A DNA stretch of 64,000 nucleotides, taken from positions 1,116,001 through 1,180,000 of the forward strand of contig NZ_CP098401.1 of NCBI RefSeq assembly GCF_023674425.1. The letters are read 5' to 3'. The translations under genes were made by a program, and so were the position numbers. The notes below the pieces were generated by a model that saw only the letters and a list, made by a program, of their open reading frames with translations, searched no databases and had not been told where the DNA came from. Within the stretch, counting starts at the first letter, position 1; every line of letters starts with the position of its first letter. The stretch is from Sphingomonas donggukensis. GTDB taxonomy: Bacteria; Pseudomonadota; Alphaproteobacteria; Sphingomonadales; Sphingomonadaceae. Below, in pieces: positions 10,577 through 20,275 of this stretch.

Positions 10577-10608
10577 AAAAAAAAGGGGCGGCGCGAGGCC
10601 ACCCCTTT
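10577..10608 (-). terminator. Intrinsic terminator after the tonB-exbB-exbD-exbD operon
   Basis: Read on the minus strand, GGGGTGGC (10605-10598) pairs with GCCGCCCC (10592-10585) around a short CTCGC loop, then eight T residues follow. It sits 25 bases past the stop of the last exbD gene. Confidence 0.88.
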
Positions 10609-10633
10609 CATCCGAAGATGCGGTCCGAAACGA

Positions 10634-11059
10634 TCAGAAATCGTTGCGGTATTGCTCGTTCCCCACGAAGCCGAGCTTGGTGATGTTGGCCCGCTTGATG
10701 ACAGCGAGAACCTGATCGACTTTCTCGTACCGCGCCTGAGGATCAGGCGCGAAATGGAGTTCGGGTTCCGGGTTCATCACCGCGGTCCGTTCCAGATACT
10801 GGCGCAGCAGAACCTCGTTGATCGGCGCGCCGTTCCAGAAAATCGAACCCGCCGCATCGATCGTGACCTTGTTTTTGTCCGGTTCGATGACGTTGTTCGG
10901 CGTGTTCGCGTTCTGCGGCAGGTCGACCTTCACCGCGTGCGTCTGCACGGGGATGGTGATGATGAACATGATGAGGAGCACGAGCATGACGTCGATGAGC
11001 GGCGTCGTGTTCATCTCCATCATGGGCTCGCCATCGTCTTGGCCGGCGCTCATTGCCAT
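10634..11059 (-). CDS. exbD: ExbD/TolR-family biopolymer transport protein (second copy)
   Basis: A 141-residue inner-membrane protein with one N-terminal transmembrane segment (DVMLVLLIMFIITIPV) preceded by the family motif MNTTPLIDVML, whose Asp is the proton-pathway residue. The rest is a periplasmic domain. It is the last gene of tonB-exbB-exbD-exbD. It uses the proton-motive force, with ExbB, to drive TonB. The start follows a plausible ribosome site, and the gap to the first exbD is 30 bases. Two unlike ExbD paralogues suggest a hetero-ExbD motor, a layout known from Xanthomonas and sphingomonads. Confidence 0.93.
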   Translation of the reverse strand: MAMSAGQDDGEPMMEMNTTPLIDVMLVLLIMFIITIPVQTHAVKVDLPQNANTPNNVIEPDKNKVTIDAAGSIFWNGAPINEVLLRQYLERTAVMNPEPELHFAPDPQARYEKVDQVLAVIKRANITKLGFVGNEQYRNDF

Positions 11060-11089
11060 TTCAAATACTCCTGAACTGCTGGCCGGGGA

Positions 11090-11572
11090 TCAACGATCGG
11101 CCGGCTTGATCGAGCCGGCGGGCGGCTCGGAAATGAAGCCGACCTTGAGGTAGCCTGCCTGCTGCATCGTGTAGACCGCACCGCCGATGCACCGGTAGGG
11201 CGTGTTGATGTCGCCGCGGATGTGCACTTCGGGAATGTCGTCCGGCTTCACATTGGCGCCCAGGCGATCGACCACACCCTTCAGCTTGGCGACGCCGCGG
11301 TCGAGCAGTTCCTGGTGCGTCACGGGGGTCATGCCCCAGCCGACGTTGCACTTGTTGTTGTCGCCCGTAACCGACAGCAGGATGTTCTCCGGCTTCGTCG
11401 TGGTGACTTCGTAGGCCACCTTCGGCAGCTCGAGCTTCACCGTCTGCAACACCACCGGAACCGCGATCAGGAAGATGATCAGCAGCACCAGCATGACGTC
11501 GACGAGCGGCGTCGTGTTGATGTCCGAAAGGGGTTTGTCTTCGGCGGAACCTCCGCCAACGCTCATCGCCAT
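11090..11572 (-). CDS. exbD: ExbD/TolR-family biopolymer transport protein (first copy)
   Basis: A 160-residue ExbD with the motif INTTPLVDVMLVLLIIFLIA (conserved Asp in the single transmembrane helix). The periplasmic part is longer than in the second copy and carries two Cys residues (NKCNVG and YRCIGG) that could form a disulfide. It lies between exbB and the second exbD on the minus strand. The role is coupling of the proton gradient to TonB. The two copies share the N-terminus but little of the periplasmic domain, so they are likely non-redundant. Confidence 0.93.
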   Translation of the reverse strand: MAMSVGGGSAEDKPLSDINTTPLVDVMLVLLIIFLIAVPVVLQTVKLELPKVAYEVTTTKPENILLSVTGDNNKCNVGWGMTPVTHQELLDRGVAKLKGVVDRLGANVKPDDIPEVHIRGDINTPYRCIGGAVYTMQQAGYLKVGFISEPPAGSIKPADR

Positions 11573-11661
11573 TGCGAGCCTATCCTATCCACTTTTCCAC
11601 ATCCGGCGCCGTTCGCCGGAGGGTAGTCGGGAGCGCCGCGAACGTCGCCCCCGACCGGGTA

Positions 11662-12465
11662 TTACGAGCGGGTCGGGATGCCACCGGCAGCGGTGGTCGT
11701 CGCCGCCGGCTTGGTCGCCGGAGCCGTCGCCACGCCGGGCTTCGTCGTGCCGGCGCGCATCGCAACCGGCTTCACCGCGCCATTCGAGGCGAGGAAGCCG
11801 AGCACGTCGTTCGAGAACGCCGACAGTTCTTCCGCGATCGCCTTGTTGCGGCGCTGCAGCCAGTTGTAGGCGAGCACGGCCGGAACCGCGACGACGAGGC
11901 CGAGTGCGGTCATGATGAGCGCCTCACCGACCGGGCCGGCGACGGCGTCGATCGATGCCTGGCCCGACGCGCCGATCTTGATGAGCGCGCGGTAGATGCC
12001 GATGACGGTACCGAACAGGCCGATGAACGGCGCGGTCGAACCGACGGTCGCGAGGAAGGCAAGGCCGCCGTTGAGCGACGAGTTGATCTGCGCCTCCGAA
12101 CGGGCGAGCGAACCGTGCAGCCAGTCATGCGCCTCGACCGGGTCGGTCAGCAGCTTGTGCTGGTCCTGCGCGGCGAGACCGTCGTCGACGACCTGGCGAT
12201 AAGCCGAGTTCTTCTCGAGCTTGGCGGCGCCCTCACGCAGGCTGTTCGACTGCCAGAAGGTCGCGCGCACGCGCTTGGCCTGGGCCATGATCTTCTGCTG
12301 CTCGAACAGCTTCACGAACATGATGAAGAGCGAGAAGAACAGGAAGGTCACCAGGATGATGAACACGGACCAGGCGATGACGCCGCCCTGCTGCAGTGCT
12401 TCCCAGAGACCGTACGGATTTTCAGCGGCCGGCGCAGCGCCTGCGGCGAGAATGGTGGTCAACAT
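11662..12465 (-). CDS. exbB: ExbB/TolQ/MotA-type proton channel protein
   Basis: A 267-residue inner-membrane protein. There is a first transmembrane helix near residues 28-52 (IAWSVFIILVTFLFFSLFIM), then a large cytoplasmic loop, then two helices in the family core SLNGGLAFLATVGSTAPFIG and LIMTALGLVVAVPAVLAYN. It forms the pentameric ring around ExbD that powers TonB. The C-terminal tail (about 30 residues, Ala/Thr/Pro/Lys-rich) is longer than in many ExbB proteins. It lies between tonB and the first exbD; the spacing of 49 and 89 bases suggests one operon. Confidence 0.95.
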   Translation of the reverse strand: MLTTILAAGAAPAAENPYGLWEALQQGGVIAWSVFIILVTFLFFSLFIMFVKLFEQQKIMAQAKRVRATFWQSNSLREGAAKLEKNSAYRQVVDDGLAAQDQHKLLTDPVEAHDWLHGSLARSEAQINSSLNGGLAFLATVGSTAPFIGLFGTVIGIYRALIKIGASGQASIDAVAGPVGEALIMTALGLVVAVPAVLAYNWLQRRNKAIAEELSAFSNDVLGFLASNGAVKPVAMRAGTTKPGVATAPATKPAATTTAAGGIPTRS

Positions 12466-12514
12466 GCTCGAAATTCCCTCTAACTAGCTGAATATTTAAA
12501 AACTTTGTAAGGGC

Positions 12515-13183
12515 TTAGTTTGGAATGACCCATTTGATGCGCCGCGACTTGGTCGACGCGATGGGCGCACCCGACTGGTCCAGCGCAGGGCTGTAGCGAC
12601 CACGCCGCGTGATGTTGTCGCACGTCGCCCGATCGAGCGTGCTCGACCCGCTCGACGCGGTGACGCGGCAATTCTCGACGCGCCCGGCGGTGTTGATCGT
12701 CCAGGTCACCGCGACGGTACCCTGCTCCTCGTTGCGCAGCGCGCTCGGCGGATACGAATCGGTACCGAAGAAGCCGGCTTCGTCACCCTTCGAGCTCGCC
12801 GCCTTGTTCACCGTCGGCGGAGCCGGGGGTGCAGGCGGGGCCGGCGGGGCGGCGGGTGCGGGCGGCGGCGCGACGTACGGCGGCGGCGGCGTCGTCACCG
12901 ACTGGATCACCACCGGCGGGGTCGTGGTCTGCACGATCGGCGGCGGGGTCACGACCGGCGGCGGCGTCATCGGCTGATCCGGCGGCGGCGGCGGCGGCGG
13001 GACTTCCTCGGGCGGGGGCGGCGGCTCCTCGACCTCGAACGTCTGCAGATTCTCCTGCGCCTTCTTGATATATTGATAGGCGAGGCCCGTGACGAATGCG
13101 TAGCCGAGCACCGCGCAAATCAGCGCGACCATGACCAAGGCCACGACCCGGCTACCACCCGTACTCCTGTCAGCGTAGGACAT
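12515..13183 (-). CDS. tonB: TonB energy transducer
   Basis: A 222-residue protein with an N-terminal signal anchor (VVALVMVALICAVLGYAFV), a long Pro-rich spacer (about residues 53-125, with PPPPP and Glu-Pro runs) that spans the periplasm, and a C-terminal TonB domain with SALRNEEQGTVAVTWTI and a final RRIKWVIPN. It transmits ExbB-ExbD energy to outer-membrane receptors such as BtuB elsewhere in this window. It is the first gene of the operon. The 226-base gap upstream, shared with a divergent gene, should hold its promoter, but no clear box was identified there. Confidence 0.95.
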   Translation of the reverse strand: MSYADRSTGGSRVVALVMVALICAVLGYAFVTGLAYQYIKKAQENLQTFEVEEPPPPPEEVPPPPPPPDQPMTPPPVVTPPPIVQTTTPPVVIQSVTTPPPPYVAPPPAPAAPPAPPAPPAPPTVNKAASSKGDEAGFFGTDSYPPSALRNEEQGTVAVTWTINTAGRVENCRVTASSGSSTLDRATCDNITRRGRYSPALDQSGAPIASTKSRRIKWVIPN

Positions 13184-13409
13184 TCAGCAACCACACTCCC
13201 TAAAGTCTGACTGAGGTGAACGCAGCACGATCGAGACAGTGCCATGCCCACCTTCTGCCGCAGGTATTGTTATATCCCCGGCAAGGCAGCGTGTCTCTAT
13301 CACGTGGTTCTCGTGACGCAAACGCTTTGTCGGGCGCAACAAACGTACAAGCGCGGGCCCGGGGAATTATTTCTGTATCATCTGGGGGGGTTGAGGTAGG
13401 GCGTTTACC

Positions 13410-14249
13410 ATGTCCAGTATCCGTATCGCGGCCCTTTTGACGGCCGCAATCAGCGTGCCAATCCCGCCGGTTTTGGCGCAGAATGCCGCGATCGTGGCCG
13501 AATCAGGGCAAGTGTTGCCCGATTATGCCGCAGTCGCCGACCGCGTGCTCGGCGCACCCGCGATCATCGACGTCACGATCCGCGATGCGCAGCGGCTGAA
13601 GCCCGAGGAAGCTCCCGGACTCACCGCCGGCACCGCGCGATTCTACGTCACCGCGGACGTACTGGCGCTGATTCGCGGGCCGTCGGGGATCGCCCAGCGC
13701 CTGACCTATCTCGCCGACGTGCCGCTCGACGCGCGCGGCAAGGCGCCGAAGCTGAAGAAATCGCGTGCGATCGTGTTCGCGCGCCCGGTCGCGGGTCGCG
13801 CCGGGGAGGTGCAGCTGACCACGCCCGACGCCCAGCGCCCGTGGACCCCGGCGCTCGACGCCCGCGTCCGCGCGATCGCGCGCGAAGTGCTGGCCGCCGA
13901 CGCGCCGCCGGCGATCGCGGGGATCGGCAACGCCTTCCACGTCGCGGGTACGCTGCCGGGCGAGGGCGAGACGCAGATATTCCTCAACACCACCGACGGG
14001 CGCCCGGTATCGCTGTCGATCCTGCGGCGTCCCGGCGAGCAGACCCGCTGGGCAGTCGCGCTGAGCGAGATCGTCGACGATGCCGCCGGCGTTCCGCGGC
14101 GCGACACGCTGCTGTGGTACCGCCTTGCCTGTGGCCTGCCTGCCACGCTACCCGACCGCGCGCTGGCGACGATGGCGCCGGCCGATGCGGCGATCGCGCG
14201 GGAGGATTATGGCTTCGTGCGCGAATCGCTCGGTCGCTGCCGCGCCTGA
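13410..14249 (+). CDS. Secreted protein of unknown function
   Basis: A 279-residue protein with a signal peptide ending VLAQNA. No family was recognised. The mature part has an N-terminal beta-rich segment (IIDVTIRDAQRLK, ARFYVTADVLALIRG, LTYLADVPLDARGKAPKLKKSR) of a type seen in sphingomonad-restricted periplasmic proteins, and a C-terminus with two Cys residues (YRLACGLPA, LGRCRA) that could pair. It is transcribed away from tonB across a 226-base gap. Codon use matches its neighbours, so it is a real gene. Confidence 0.75.
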   Translation: MSSIRIAALLTAAISVPIPPVLAQNAAIVAESGQVLPDYAAVADRVLGAPAIIDVTIRDAQRLKPEEAPGLTAGTARFYVTADVLALIRGPSGIAQRLTYLADVPLDARGKAPKLKKSRAIVFARPVAGRAGEVQLTTPDAQRPWTPALDARVRAIAREVLAADAPPAIAGIGNAFHVAGTLPGEGETQIFLNTTDGRPVSLSILRRPGEQTRWAVALSEIVDDAAGVPRRDTLLWYRLACGLPATLPDRALATMAPADAAIAREDYGFVRESLGRCRA

Positions 14250-14252
14250 GGG

Positions 14253-15002
14253 TCAGCGCGCGAGGTGCACGAAGTCGCGCTCGAAACTCTTCAGATGCGC
14301 GCCGCCGTCGACGAAGATCGTCTGCCCCGTCACCGATCGCGCGCCCACCAGCCAGGCGACGGCATCGGCGACCTCCTGCGGCGACGCCAGCCGCTCGAGC
14401 GGCATCAGCGCGGCAAGCCGGTCGCCCTGCCCCTCGGCATAGTCGCCGGTCGGCATCACCAGCCCCGGCGCCACGCCGTTGACCCGCGCGCGCGGCGCCA
14501 GTGCGATGGCAAGCGTCCGCGTCGCCTCCGCCAGCGCCTGCTTTGAAATCGTATAAACCACTTGGTCCCGCGGCGGATTGGCGACACGCTGGTCGAGAAT
14601 GTTGACGATCGCCGCGCCCTCAGTGCCCGCGGCCTCCGCCACAGCCTGCGCCAGCGCGACCGGCGCCGCCACATTGACCGACAGATGCGCCATCACGTCG
14701 GGCATGGCGACGCCGCCGTCATCGATCGCGGCGAAGCGCGACGCGCTGTTGACGAGCACGTCGATCGGCGCGCCGAAATGCGCCACGACGTCCCCCGGCA
14801 GCGCGGCGACCTGGCCTGCGTCCGACAGGTCGGCGGTGAAGACATGCCACCGGCGTCCCGCCAGCGCCTCGACCAACCAGGGTTCCGGCTGCGGATCGTG
14901 ACCGGCATGCAGCGCGATATCGTATCCCGCCTTCGCCAGCCGCGCGGCGATATGCGCCCCCACCCGCCGGCATCCCCCGGTGACGAGCGCAAGCCCCGCC
15001 AT
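14253..15002 (-). CDS. SDR-family oxidoreductase, probable FolM-type pteridine reductase
   Basis: A 249-residue short-chain dehydrogenase. The N-terminal cofactor motif is TGGCRRVG (an Arg-rich TGxxxRxG form typical of NADPH-dependent pteridine reductases). The active site has YTISK (Tyr, Lys), and VNSAS replaces the usual NNAG. Downstream is PLERLASPQEVADAVAWLV and VDGGAHLK. It starts two bases after the folB stop in the same operon. The TGxxRRxG form plus linkage to folB suggest dihydromonapterin/dihydrofolate reductase activity (FolM-like) rather than a generic SDR. This assignment is inference. Confidence 0.82.
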   Translation of the reverse strand: MAGLALVTGGCRRVGAHIAARLAKAGYDIALHAGHDPQPEPWLVEALAGRRWHVFTADLSDAGQVAALPGDVVAHFGAPIDVLVNSASRFAAIDDGGVAMPDVMAHLSVNVAAPVALAQAVAEAAGTEGAAIVNILDQRVANPPRDQVVYTISKQALAEATRTLAIALAPRARVNGVAPGLVMPTGDYAEGQGDRLAALMPLERLASPQEVADAVAWLVGARSVTGQTIFVDGGAHLKSFERDFVHLAR

Positions 15003-15004
15003 CG

Positions 15005-15376
15005 TCAGCGCCGGTGCCGGACCAGCGTGATGCCGATCGCTTCGCCCGCCTCCGAAATCGCCAGCTTCACGATTTTCACCTGCACCCGCGACACCCGCGG
15101 ATCCTGGAGGAACAGGGTTTCGGCGATATGGTCGGCCACGCCTTCGATCAGGGTGAAATGGACGCCTTCGGGCAAGCCGTCGGTCGCCGCGTGGCGCAGG
15201 TCGAGATAGCTTTTCGACGCGTCGAGCGGCGTGTCGGGCGCGAACTGCGCCGCGCAATCGATATCGACGTCGAGCGAGATGCGCAGCGGCTGCGGCAGGT
15301 GCGTCTCCTCCGAATAGACGCCGGTCAGAACCATCGTCTCGAGGTCGTGGACCTGCAACGTCAGGGAATCGGGCAA
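15005..15376 (-). CDS. folB: Dihydroneopterin aldolase FolB
   Basis: A 123-residue enzyme of folate synthesis that turns dihydroneopterin into hydroxymethyl-dihydropterin plus glycolaldehyde. Family features are VLTGVYSEET near the N-terminus (catalytic Glu), DIDCAAQF, KSYLDLRHA, TLIEGVADHIAETLF and a catalytic Lys in VKIVKLAI. The chosen TTG start at 15376 has GGAAAG seven bases upstream and gives the usual length; upstream in-frame ATGs would add about 40 unlike residues. It is cotranscribed with the downstream SDR. Confidence 0.87.
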   Translation of the reverse strand: MPDSLTLQVHDLETMVLTGVYSEETHLPQPLRISLDVDIDCAAQFAPDTPLDASKSYLDLRHAATDGLPEGVHFTLIEGVADHIAETLFLQDPRVSRVQVKIVKLAISEAGEAIGITLVRHRR

Positions 15377-15501
15377 GGACGGACTTTCCGGCAGCAATAT
15401 AAGGCAGCCCGCGCGATAGCAGATCGCCCGGCATCCGAAACCCTTGCGTCGGCGGGGGAACGCCGTAAAGCGCGCGCCCTTCCCGTCAGGATCGTGCCGC
15501 A

Positions 15502-16023
15502 ATGACCATCGTCCCCCTCGCCACCGTCGCCGCGCCCCGGATCGAGGCGCTGCTCGACCGCGCGTTCGGGACCGACCGGCACACGCGCACCGCCTATCGC
15601 GTGCGCGCGGGGACGCAGGCGATCGCGGCCTTGAGCTTCGCCGCGCTCGACGACGACGGTGCGCTTGCCGGGACCATCCAGTGCTGGCCGGTCGAATTCG
15701 CCGGCGACAACGGGCGCGTCGTGCCGATGGTGATGGTCGGCCCCGTGGCGATCGAGCCGGCCATCCAGCGTGGCGGCATCGGGCGCGCGCTCACCCGCCA
15801 CATGCTCGATGCCGCGGCGTGCAGCGACGCGCGGGGTCACGACGCGCTGATGCTGGTCGGCGATCCCGAATATTACGCCCGTTTCTTCGACTTTTCTGCC
15901 GATCGCACGGGTGCGTGGCGGCTGCCCGGGCCGTTCGAGGCCCGGCGGCTGCTGGCGCTCGGCGATGCGGTGCCGGGCGGCGCGGGCGAAATCCGCGCGC
16001 GGCTTGCCAACGCCCGCGCCTGA
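15502..16023 (+). CDS. GNAT-family N-acetyltransferase
   Basis: A 173-residue single-domain acetyltransferase. The acetyl-CoA-binding motif A is visible as VGPVAIEPAIQRGGIGRALTRHML; a YARFFDFSAD segment in motif B is typical of the YhbS-like subgroup. The substrate is unknown. It is divergent from folB and 52 bases upstream of the M20 peptidase, with which it may be cotranscribed. Confidence 0.86.
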   Translation: MTIVPLATVAAPRIEALLDRAFGTDRHTRTAYRVRAGTQAIAALSFAALDDDGALAGTIQCWPVEFAGDNGRVVPMVMVGPVAIEPAIQRGGIGRALTRHMLDAAACSDARGHDALMLVGDPEYYARFFDFSADRTGAWRLPGPFEARRLLALGDAVPGGAGEIRARLANARA

Positions 16024-16075
16024 CGACACCATCGCCGCATGGGCGAGCCGCTTCGCCCCGGTGGAGGTCGTCCGG

Positions 16076-17329
16076 ATGCTGTTGCTGCTCGTCACCCTGG
16101 CCGCCGCGCAGGCGGCGACCGCCGATATCGCGCCCGTCAGGAATGCCGCCACCGTGCGCGCGGCGCTTGCCGAGCTCGACCGCACCCACGATGCCACCGT
16201 CGCCGAAATCGTCGAGCTGACGCAGATCCCCGCCCCGCCCTTCAAGGAAGCGGCGCGCGCCGCCGCCTATGCCGCGAAATTCCGTGCCGCGGGCCTGCGC
16301 GACGTGAGCATCGATGCGGAGGGCAACGTCACCGGCCTTCGCCCCGGCACCGATCGCGCGGCGAAGCTGGTGGTGCTCTCGGCGCATCTCGACACCGTGT
16401 TTCCGGAGGGTACCGACGTGACGGTGCGGCGTGAAGGCACGAAGCTGTTCGCACCCGGCATCGGCGACGACACCCGCGGCCTGGCGGTCCTGCTCGCCTA
16501 CGCCCGCGCGATGGACGCGGCCAAGGTCGCGACCCGCGCGCCGATCCTGTTCGTCGGCACCGTTGGCGAGGAAGGGCGCGGCGACCTGCGCGGCGTGCGC
16601 CACCTGTTGACCAAGGGCCCCTACCGCGGACGCGTCGGCGCCTTCTTCTCGATGGACGGTGCCGACCCGTCGCGCGTCACGATCGGCGGCGTCGGCTCGA
16701 AACGCTACCGCGTGACCTTCAAGGGACCGGGCGGGCACAGCTATGGCGCGTTCGGCATCGTCAACCCCGCAGCCGCGATGGCGGGCGCGATCGCCGAGCT
16801 TTATGCGGTCGTCCCGGCCAAGACGCCGCGCACCACCTATGCCGCCAGCGTCGTCGGCGGGGGCACGTCGGTCAACGCGATACCCAACAGCGTCTTCGTC
16901 GATGTCGACATGCGCTCGGAGGACGGCGGCGAGCTCGCCCGGCTCGAACAGCGGTTCCTCGCGATCGTGGACCGCGCCGTGGCTGCGGAGAATGTCGCGC
17001 GATCGACCCGCTTCGGCACGGTGAGCGCGGTGCGGGAGGTGATCGGCGATCGCCCTGCCGGCGCGACGCCCCGCACCGCTCCCCTGGTAACGACGACGGC
17101 GGCGTCGGTCGCGGCGATGGGCTTCACGCCCGACTTCAACGCCAGCTCGACCGATTCGAACGTCGCGATGAACCTCGGCATCCCTGCGGTCACGATCGAA
17201 TCGGGTGGCCAGGCGGGGCGCGCCCACGCGCCGGACGAATGGATCGACGTCGCCAAGCCCGAAAGCGTGCGCGGCATGTCGGTGGGGCTGCTCGCGGTCG
17301 TCGCCGCAGCGGGCCTGGCGTCGCGCTGA
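16076..17329 (+). CDS. M20-family metallopeptidase (secreted)
   Basis: A 417-residue zinc peptidase of the PepT/DapE/ArgE class. A short hydrophobic N-terminus (LLLLVTLAAAQAATA) looks like a signal peptide, giving a periplasmic protein. Metal-binding motifs are LSAHLDTVF (His, Asp), GIGDDTRG (bridging Asp), VGTVGEEGRGD (catalytic Glu pair) and a final His at GRAHAPDEW. The dimerisation lid begins near GPGGHSYGAFG. The ATG at 16076 has GGAGG eight bases upstream; the longer open frame runs into the acetyltransferase gene. The substrate is likely a small peptide or amidated amino acid. Confidence 0.9.
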   Translation: MLLLLVTLAAAQAATADIAPVRNAATVRAALAELDRTHDATVAEIVELTQIPAPPFKEAARAAAYAAKFRAAGLRDVSIDAEGNVTGLRPGTDRAAKLVVLSAHLDTVFPEGTDVTVRREGTKLFAPGIGDDTRGLAVLLAYARAMDAAKVATRAPILFVGTVGEEGRGDLRGVRHLLTKGPYRGRVGAFFSMDGADPSRVTIGGVGSKRYRVTFKGPGGHSYGAFGIVNPAAAMAGAIAELYAVVPAKTPRTTYAASVVGGGTSVNAIPNSVFVDVDMRSEDGGELARLEQRFLAIVDRAVAAENVARSTRFGTVSAVREVIGDRPAGATPRTAPLVTTTAASVAAMGFTPDFNASSTDSNVAMNLGIPAVTIESGGQAGRAHAPDEWIDVAKPESVRGMSVGLLAVVAAAGLASR

Positions 17330-17393
17330 CGACGACTGGCCGCGAAGGGCGTGCCGTCGCGCTAGACGCCAGCGACGATGTGCAGGAAAACCA

Positions 17394-17470
17394 TGGCGCG
17401 CCCGGAACGATTCGAACGTCCGACCCTCAGATTCGTAGTCTGATGCTCTATCCAGCTGAGCTACGGGCGC
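17394..17470 (-). tRNA. tRNA-Arg (anticodon ACG)
   Basis: A full cloverleaf on the minus strand: acceptor GCGCCCG/CGGGCGC, D arm GCUC/GAGC, anticodon stem UCAGA/UCUGA with loop CUACGAA, T loop UUCGAAU, discriminator G and an encoded CCA. Anticodon ACG (A34 would be deaminated to inosine) reads CGU, CGC and CGA. Confidence 0.97.
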
Positions 17471-17554
17471 GCAATGGAGGTGGGCTGATAGAAGGGGTTT
17501 TCGGGGGATGCAACCCCGTTGCGTGAGAGAATTTGCACGCCTACCCCGGTGGCC

Positions 17555-18052
17555 ATGTCGACCGCCCGTCTCGCCGCCCTCGCCCTCTCCGTCACGCTTG
17601 CATCCTGCGCCGCGCCGCGGGCCAATACCCCGTCGCTCGCGCCGCGCGCCGTCGAGGGGCGTGGCTTTGCCGAGCCCGAGCGGCCCGCCGCCGTCGCGAC
17701 GCCGGATGCGACCCTCGACGCGACCATCGCCTCCCGCCGAAAAGAGTTCGACGCGGCAGCCGCCGATTTCGACCGGATCGTCGCGGCGCGCGGGCCGGCG
17801 GTGAAGGCCTGCGCGCGCGCGGCGGAGGGGACGCCCGCCTGGTTCGACGGCCAGACCGCGATCGGGGAGATCGGCCAGGCGCATGCCGCGATCGACACCG
17901 CGCTGGCCGCGATCGAATCGCTGGCGATCGCGCGAGCGGAGGCGCTGGCCCCGCCCTACCCCGCGCTCGATTCGGCGATCGCCGCGGCACAGGCCCGGTC
18001 GGACGCTGCGGCGGTCGCCGAGGAGCGGCTGCGCGCGCTGCTGCCCAACTGA
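17555..18052 (+). CDS. Putative lipoprotein of unknown function
   Basis: A 165-residue protein. From the ATG at 17555 the N-terminus is a lipoprotein signal with lipobox TLASC. The mature region is Ala-rich and predicted helical, with two Arg/Lys-flanked helices (SRRKEFDAAAADFDRIVAAR; AAQARSDAAAVAEERLRALL). No family was recognised. An in-frame start 36 bases upstream would displace the signal. It lies between tRNA-Arg and the convergent spermidine-synthase-like gene; their stops are one base apart. Confidence 0.68.
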   Translation: MSTARLAALALSVTLASCAAPRANTPSLAPRAVEGRGFAEPERPAAVATPDATLDATIASRRKEFDAAAADFDRIVAARGPAVKACARAAEGTPAWFDGQTAIGEIGQAHAAIDTALAAIESLAIARAEALAPPYPALDSAIAAAQARSDAAAVAEERLRALLPN

Positions 18053-18053
18053 G

Positions 18054-20275
18054 CTATCGCCAGCCCCGCAACAGCGGCAGGATCGTCGCGTAGTCATCGG
18101 TCCAGCCGACGAAACCCTTTCGCAGCCGCAGCGGTCGCCACGCGCCGCCTTGTGCGACCAGCGCGCCCAGCACCGCCGAATCGCGGCTGAGCGCAATCCA
18201 GTCCGACGTCGAGGCGGATGTGCCGTCGTCGATGCCGGGTTCGAACGTGATCTGCGCGCCGTACCAGCCGCCGCCCGCTCCCGCCGCCCCTACGACGGGT
18301 TCGAGGTCGAGGAAGCGGTTCGAAATATGGACGAGGAGCAGCCCGCGCGGCTGGAGCGCGCGGGCGTAGGTGGCGAAGGCCTCGCGCGTCATCAAATGCA
18401 TCGGCACCGCGTCCGACGAAAAGGCGTCGAGCGCGAGCAGATCGAGCCCGCTGGTCGGCTGTTCCAGCAATTGCCGGCGCGCGTCGCCGACCACGATCGT
18501 GGCGTCCGGCGCGCACCGTGACAGGAAGCGGAACTTGGCCGGGTCTCGCGCGATCCGCACTACCGCGGGATCAATCTCGAAGAAACGCCAGTCCTGCCCC
18601 GGCTGTGCGTAGCAGGCGAGCGTCCCCGTCCCCAGACCGACCACGCCGATGCGCGCGTTGGGGCCGTACAACGCCGGCACCGCCATCATCGCGCGCCCGA
18701 CCCCCGACCCCGGCGTATAGTAGCTCGTCGGCACGCGCTCTCGCAGCGGCGATCCGGTCAGCTCGACGCCGTGCAGCGTCGTACCGTGCGCCAGCGTCCG
18801 CACATCGGGATAGTCGCGGATCGTGTACACGCCGAAATAGCTGCGGGTGCGCTGGTCGCCCTGCATCGTGACTTCCAGCGCACGGTACCCGCCGAACAGG
18901 AAGAGCGCGCCGGCCAGCACGACGACATAGGAAATACGGGCGCCGACCGTCAGCACCCCGAGCACGGCGAGCGCCAGGAACGCGAAGTTCTCCGGCGTGT
19001 GCCCCAGCCATCCGCCGGGATTGCGCAGGCCGACGAGGATCAGCGCACCGGTCAGCGCCACGACCGCGGCGATGCGGATCGAACGCGGCCACCCCTCTAC
19101 CCGCCAGAACCGCCCGACGAACGGTAGCAGGAACAGCTGCGGCGCCAGCGCGCCGGCGGCCAGGATCAGCAGCGGATATTCGTAGGTCCAGTCGAAAATC
19201 ACCGGCGCCAGCAGCCCGGCGAACACCCCGCCCAGCGCGCCGCCGATCGCCATCGCCAGATAGAAGCCGGTCAGCCGGTCGGGTTCGGGCCTCAGCGCAT
19301 ACATTCGTGCGTGCAGCGCCACCGCGACCGCGAACAGCAGCAGGAGCGCCATCAATGCGTTCAGATACGGCGTGTCCTGCCGTCCGGCGATCACCGCGCC
19401 ACCGAACAGCAGGATCATCACCGGCGCGAACGTCGTCACCAGCTTCGCGACCCTGCTATCGGCGGCGAAGGCGACCGTGAAGCTCAGCAGGTACAGCCCC
19501 AGCGGAAGCACCCACAGCAGCGGCACCGCGACGATATCGGTCGTCAGGAAGGTGGAGGTCGCCAGCATCAGGCCCGAGGGCACCGCTGCCAGCACGATCC
19601 AGTGCGCGACGCGTCGGCGCGGCGGCGGCGGGCTGACGGTGGCGGCTGCAGCGATCGCATCGTCGCCGCGCGGCAGTCGCCAGGCACACAGCGCAACCAG
19701 CGCGATCAGGAGCACATAGCCGCCGCTCCACACCAGGCTCTGCATCTTCAGCGCCAGCCCCGGCTCGACCAGCAGGGGATAGGCGATGAGCCCGCCGAAG
19801 CTGCCGACATTCGAGGCGGCGTAGAGGGCGTAGGGGTCGCGCCCCGGCTCGGCGAGCGCATACCATCGCTGCATCAGTGGCGCCTGCGCCGACACCGCGA
19901 AGAACAGCGGCCCGATCGACGCGCCCAGCAGCCACGGCACCCACAGCGCCGGCTCCGCCCCGGCGGGCATGCCGCTGGCGAACAGACCCAGGGGCAGCCA
20001 CAGGGCGGCCAGCGCCAGCACGCCCAGATGGATCGTCGCGGCCCGCCGCTGCGACAGCGTCGCCAGCCAGTGCGCATAGGCATAGCCGCCGAGCAGCAGC
20101 GCCTGATACACCAGCATCGCCGAATTCCACACCGCCGGCGCCCCGCCGAGCTTGGGCAGCGCCATCCGCGCGACCATCGGCTGGACCAGGAACAGCAGGA
20201 ACGACCCCGTCAGGATCGTCGCCACGAACAGCGCCCGGCGAGAGCGTACCGGCGCAACCCCGATCGCGGCGGCGG

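Noticed and set aside
12800..13030. GGCGGCGG-rich stretch considered as a simple repeat or structured RNA
   Set aside because: It is the antisense of the proline-rich spacer of TonB, a normal feature of that protein.
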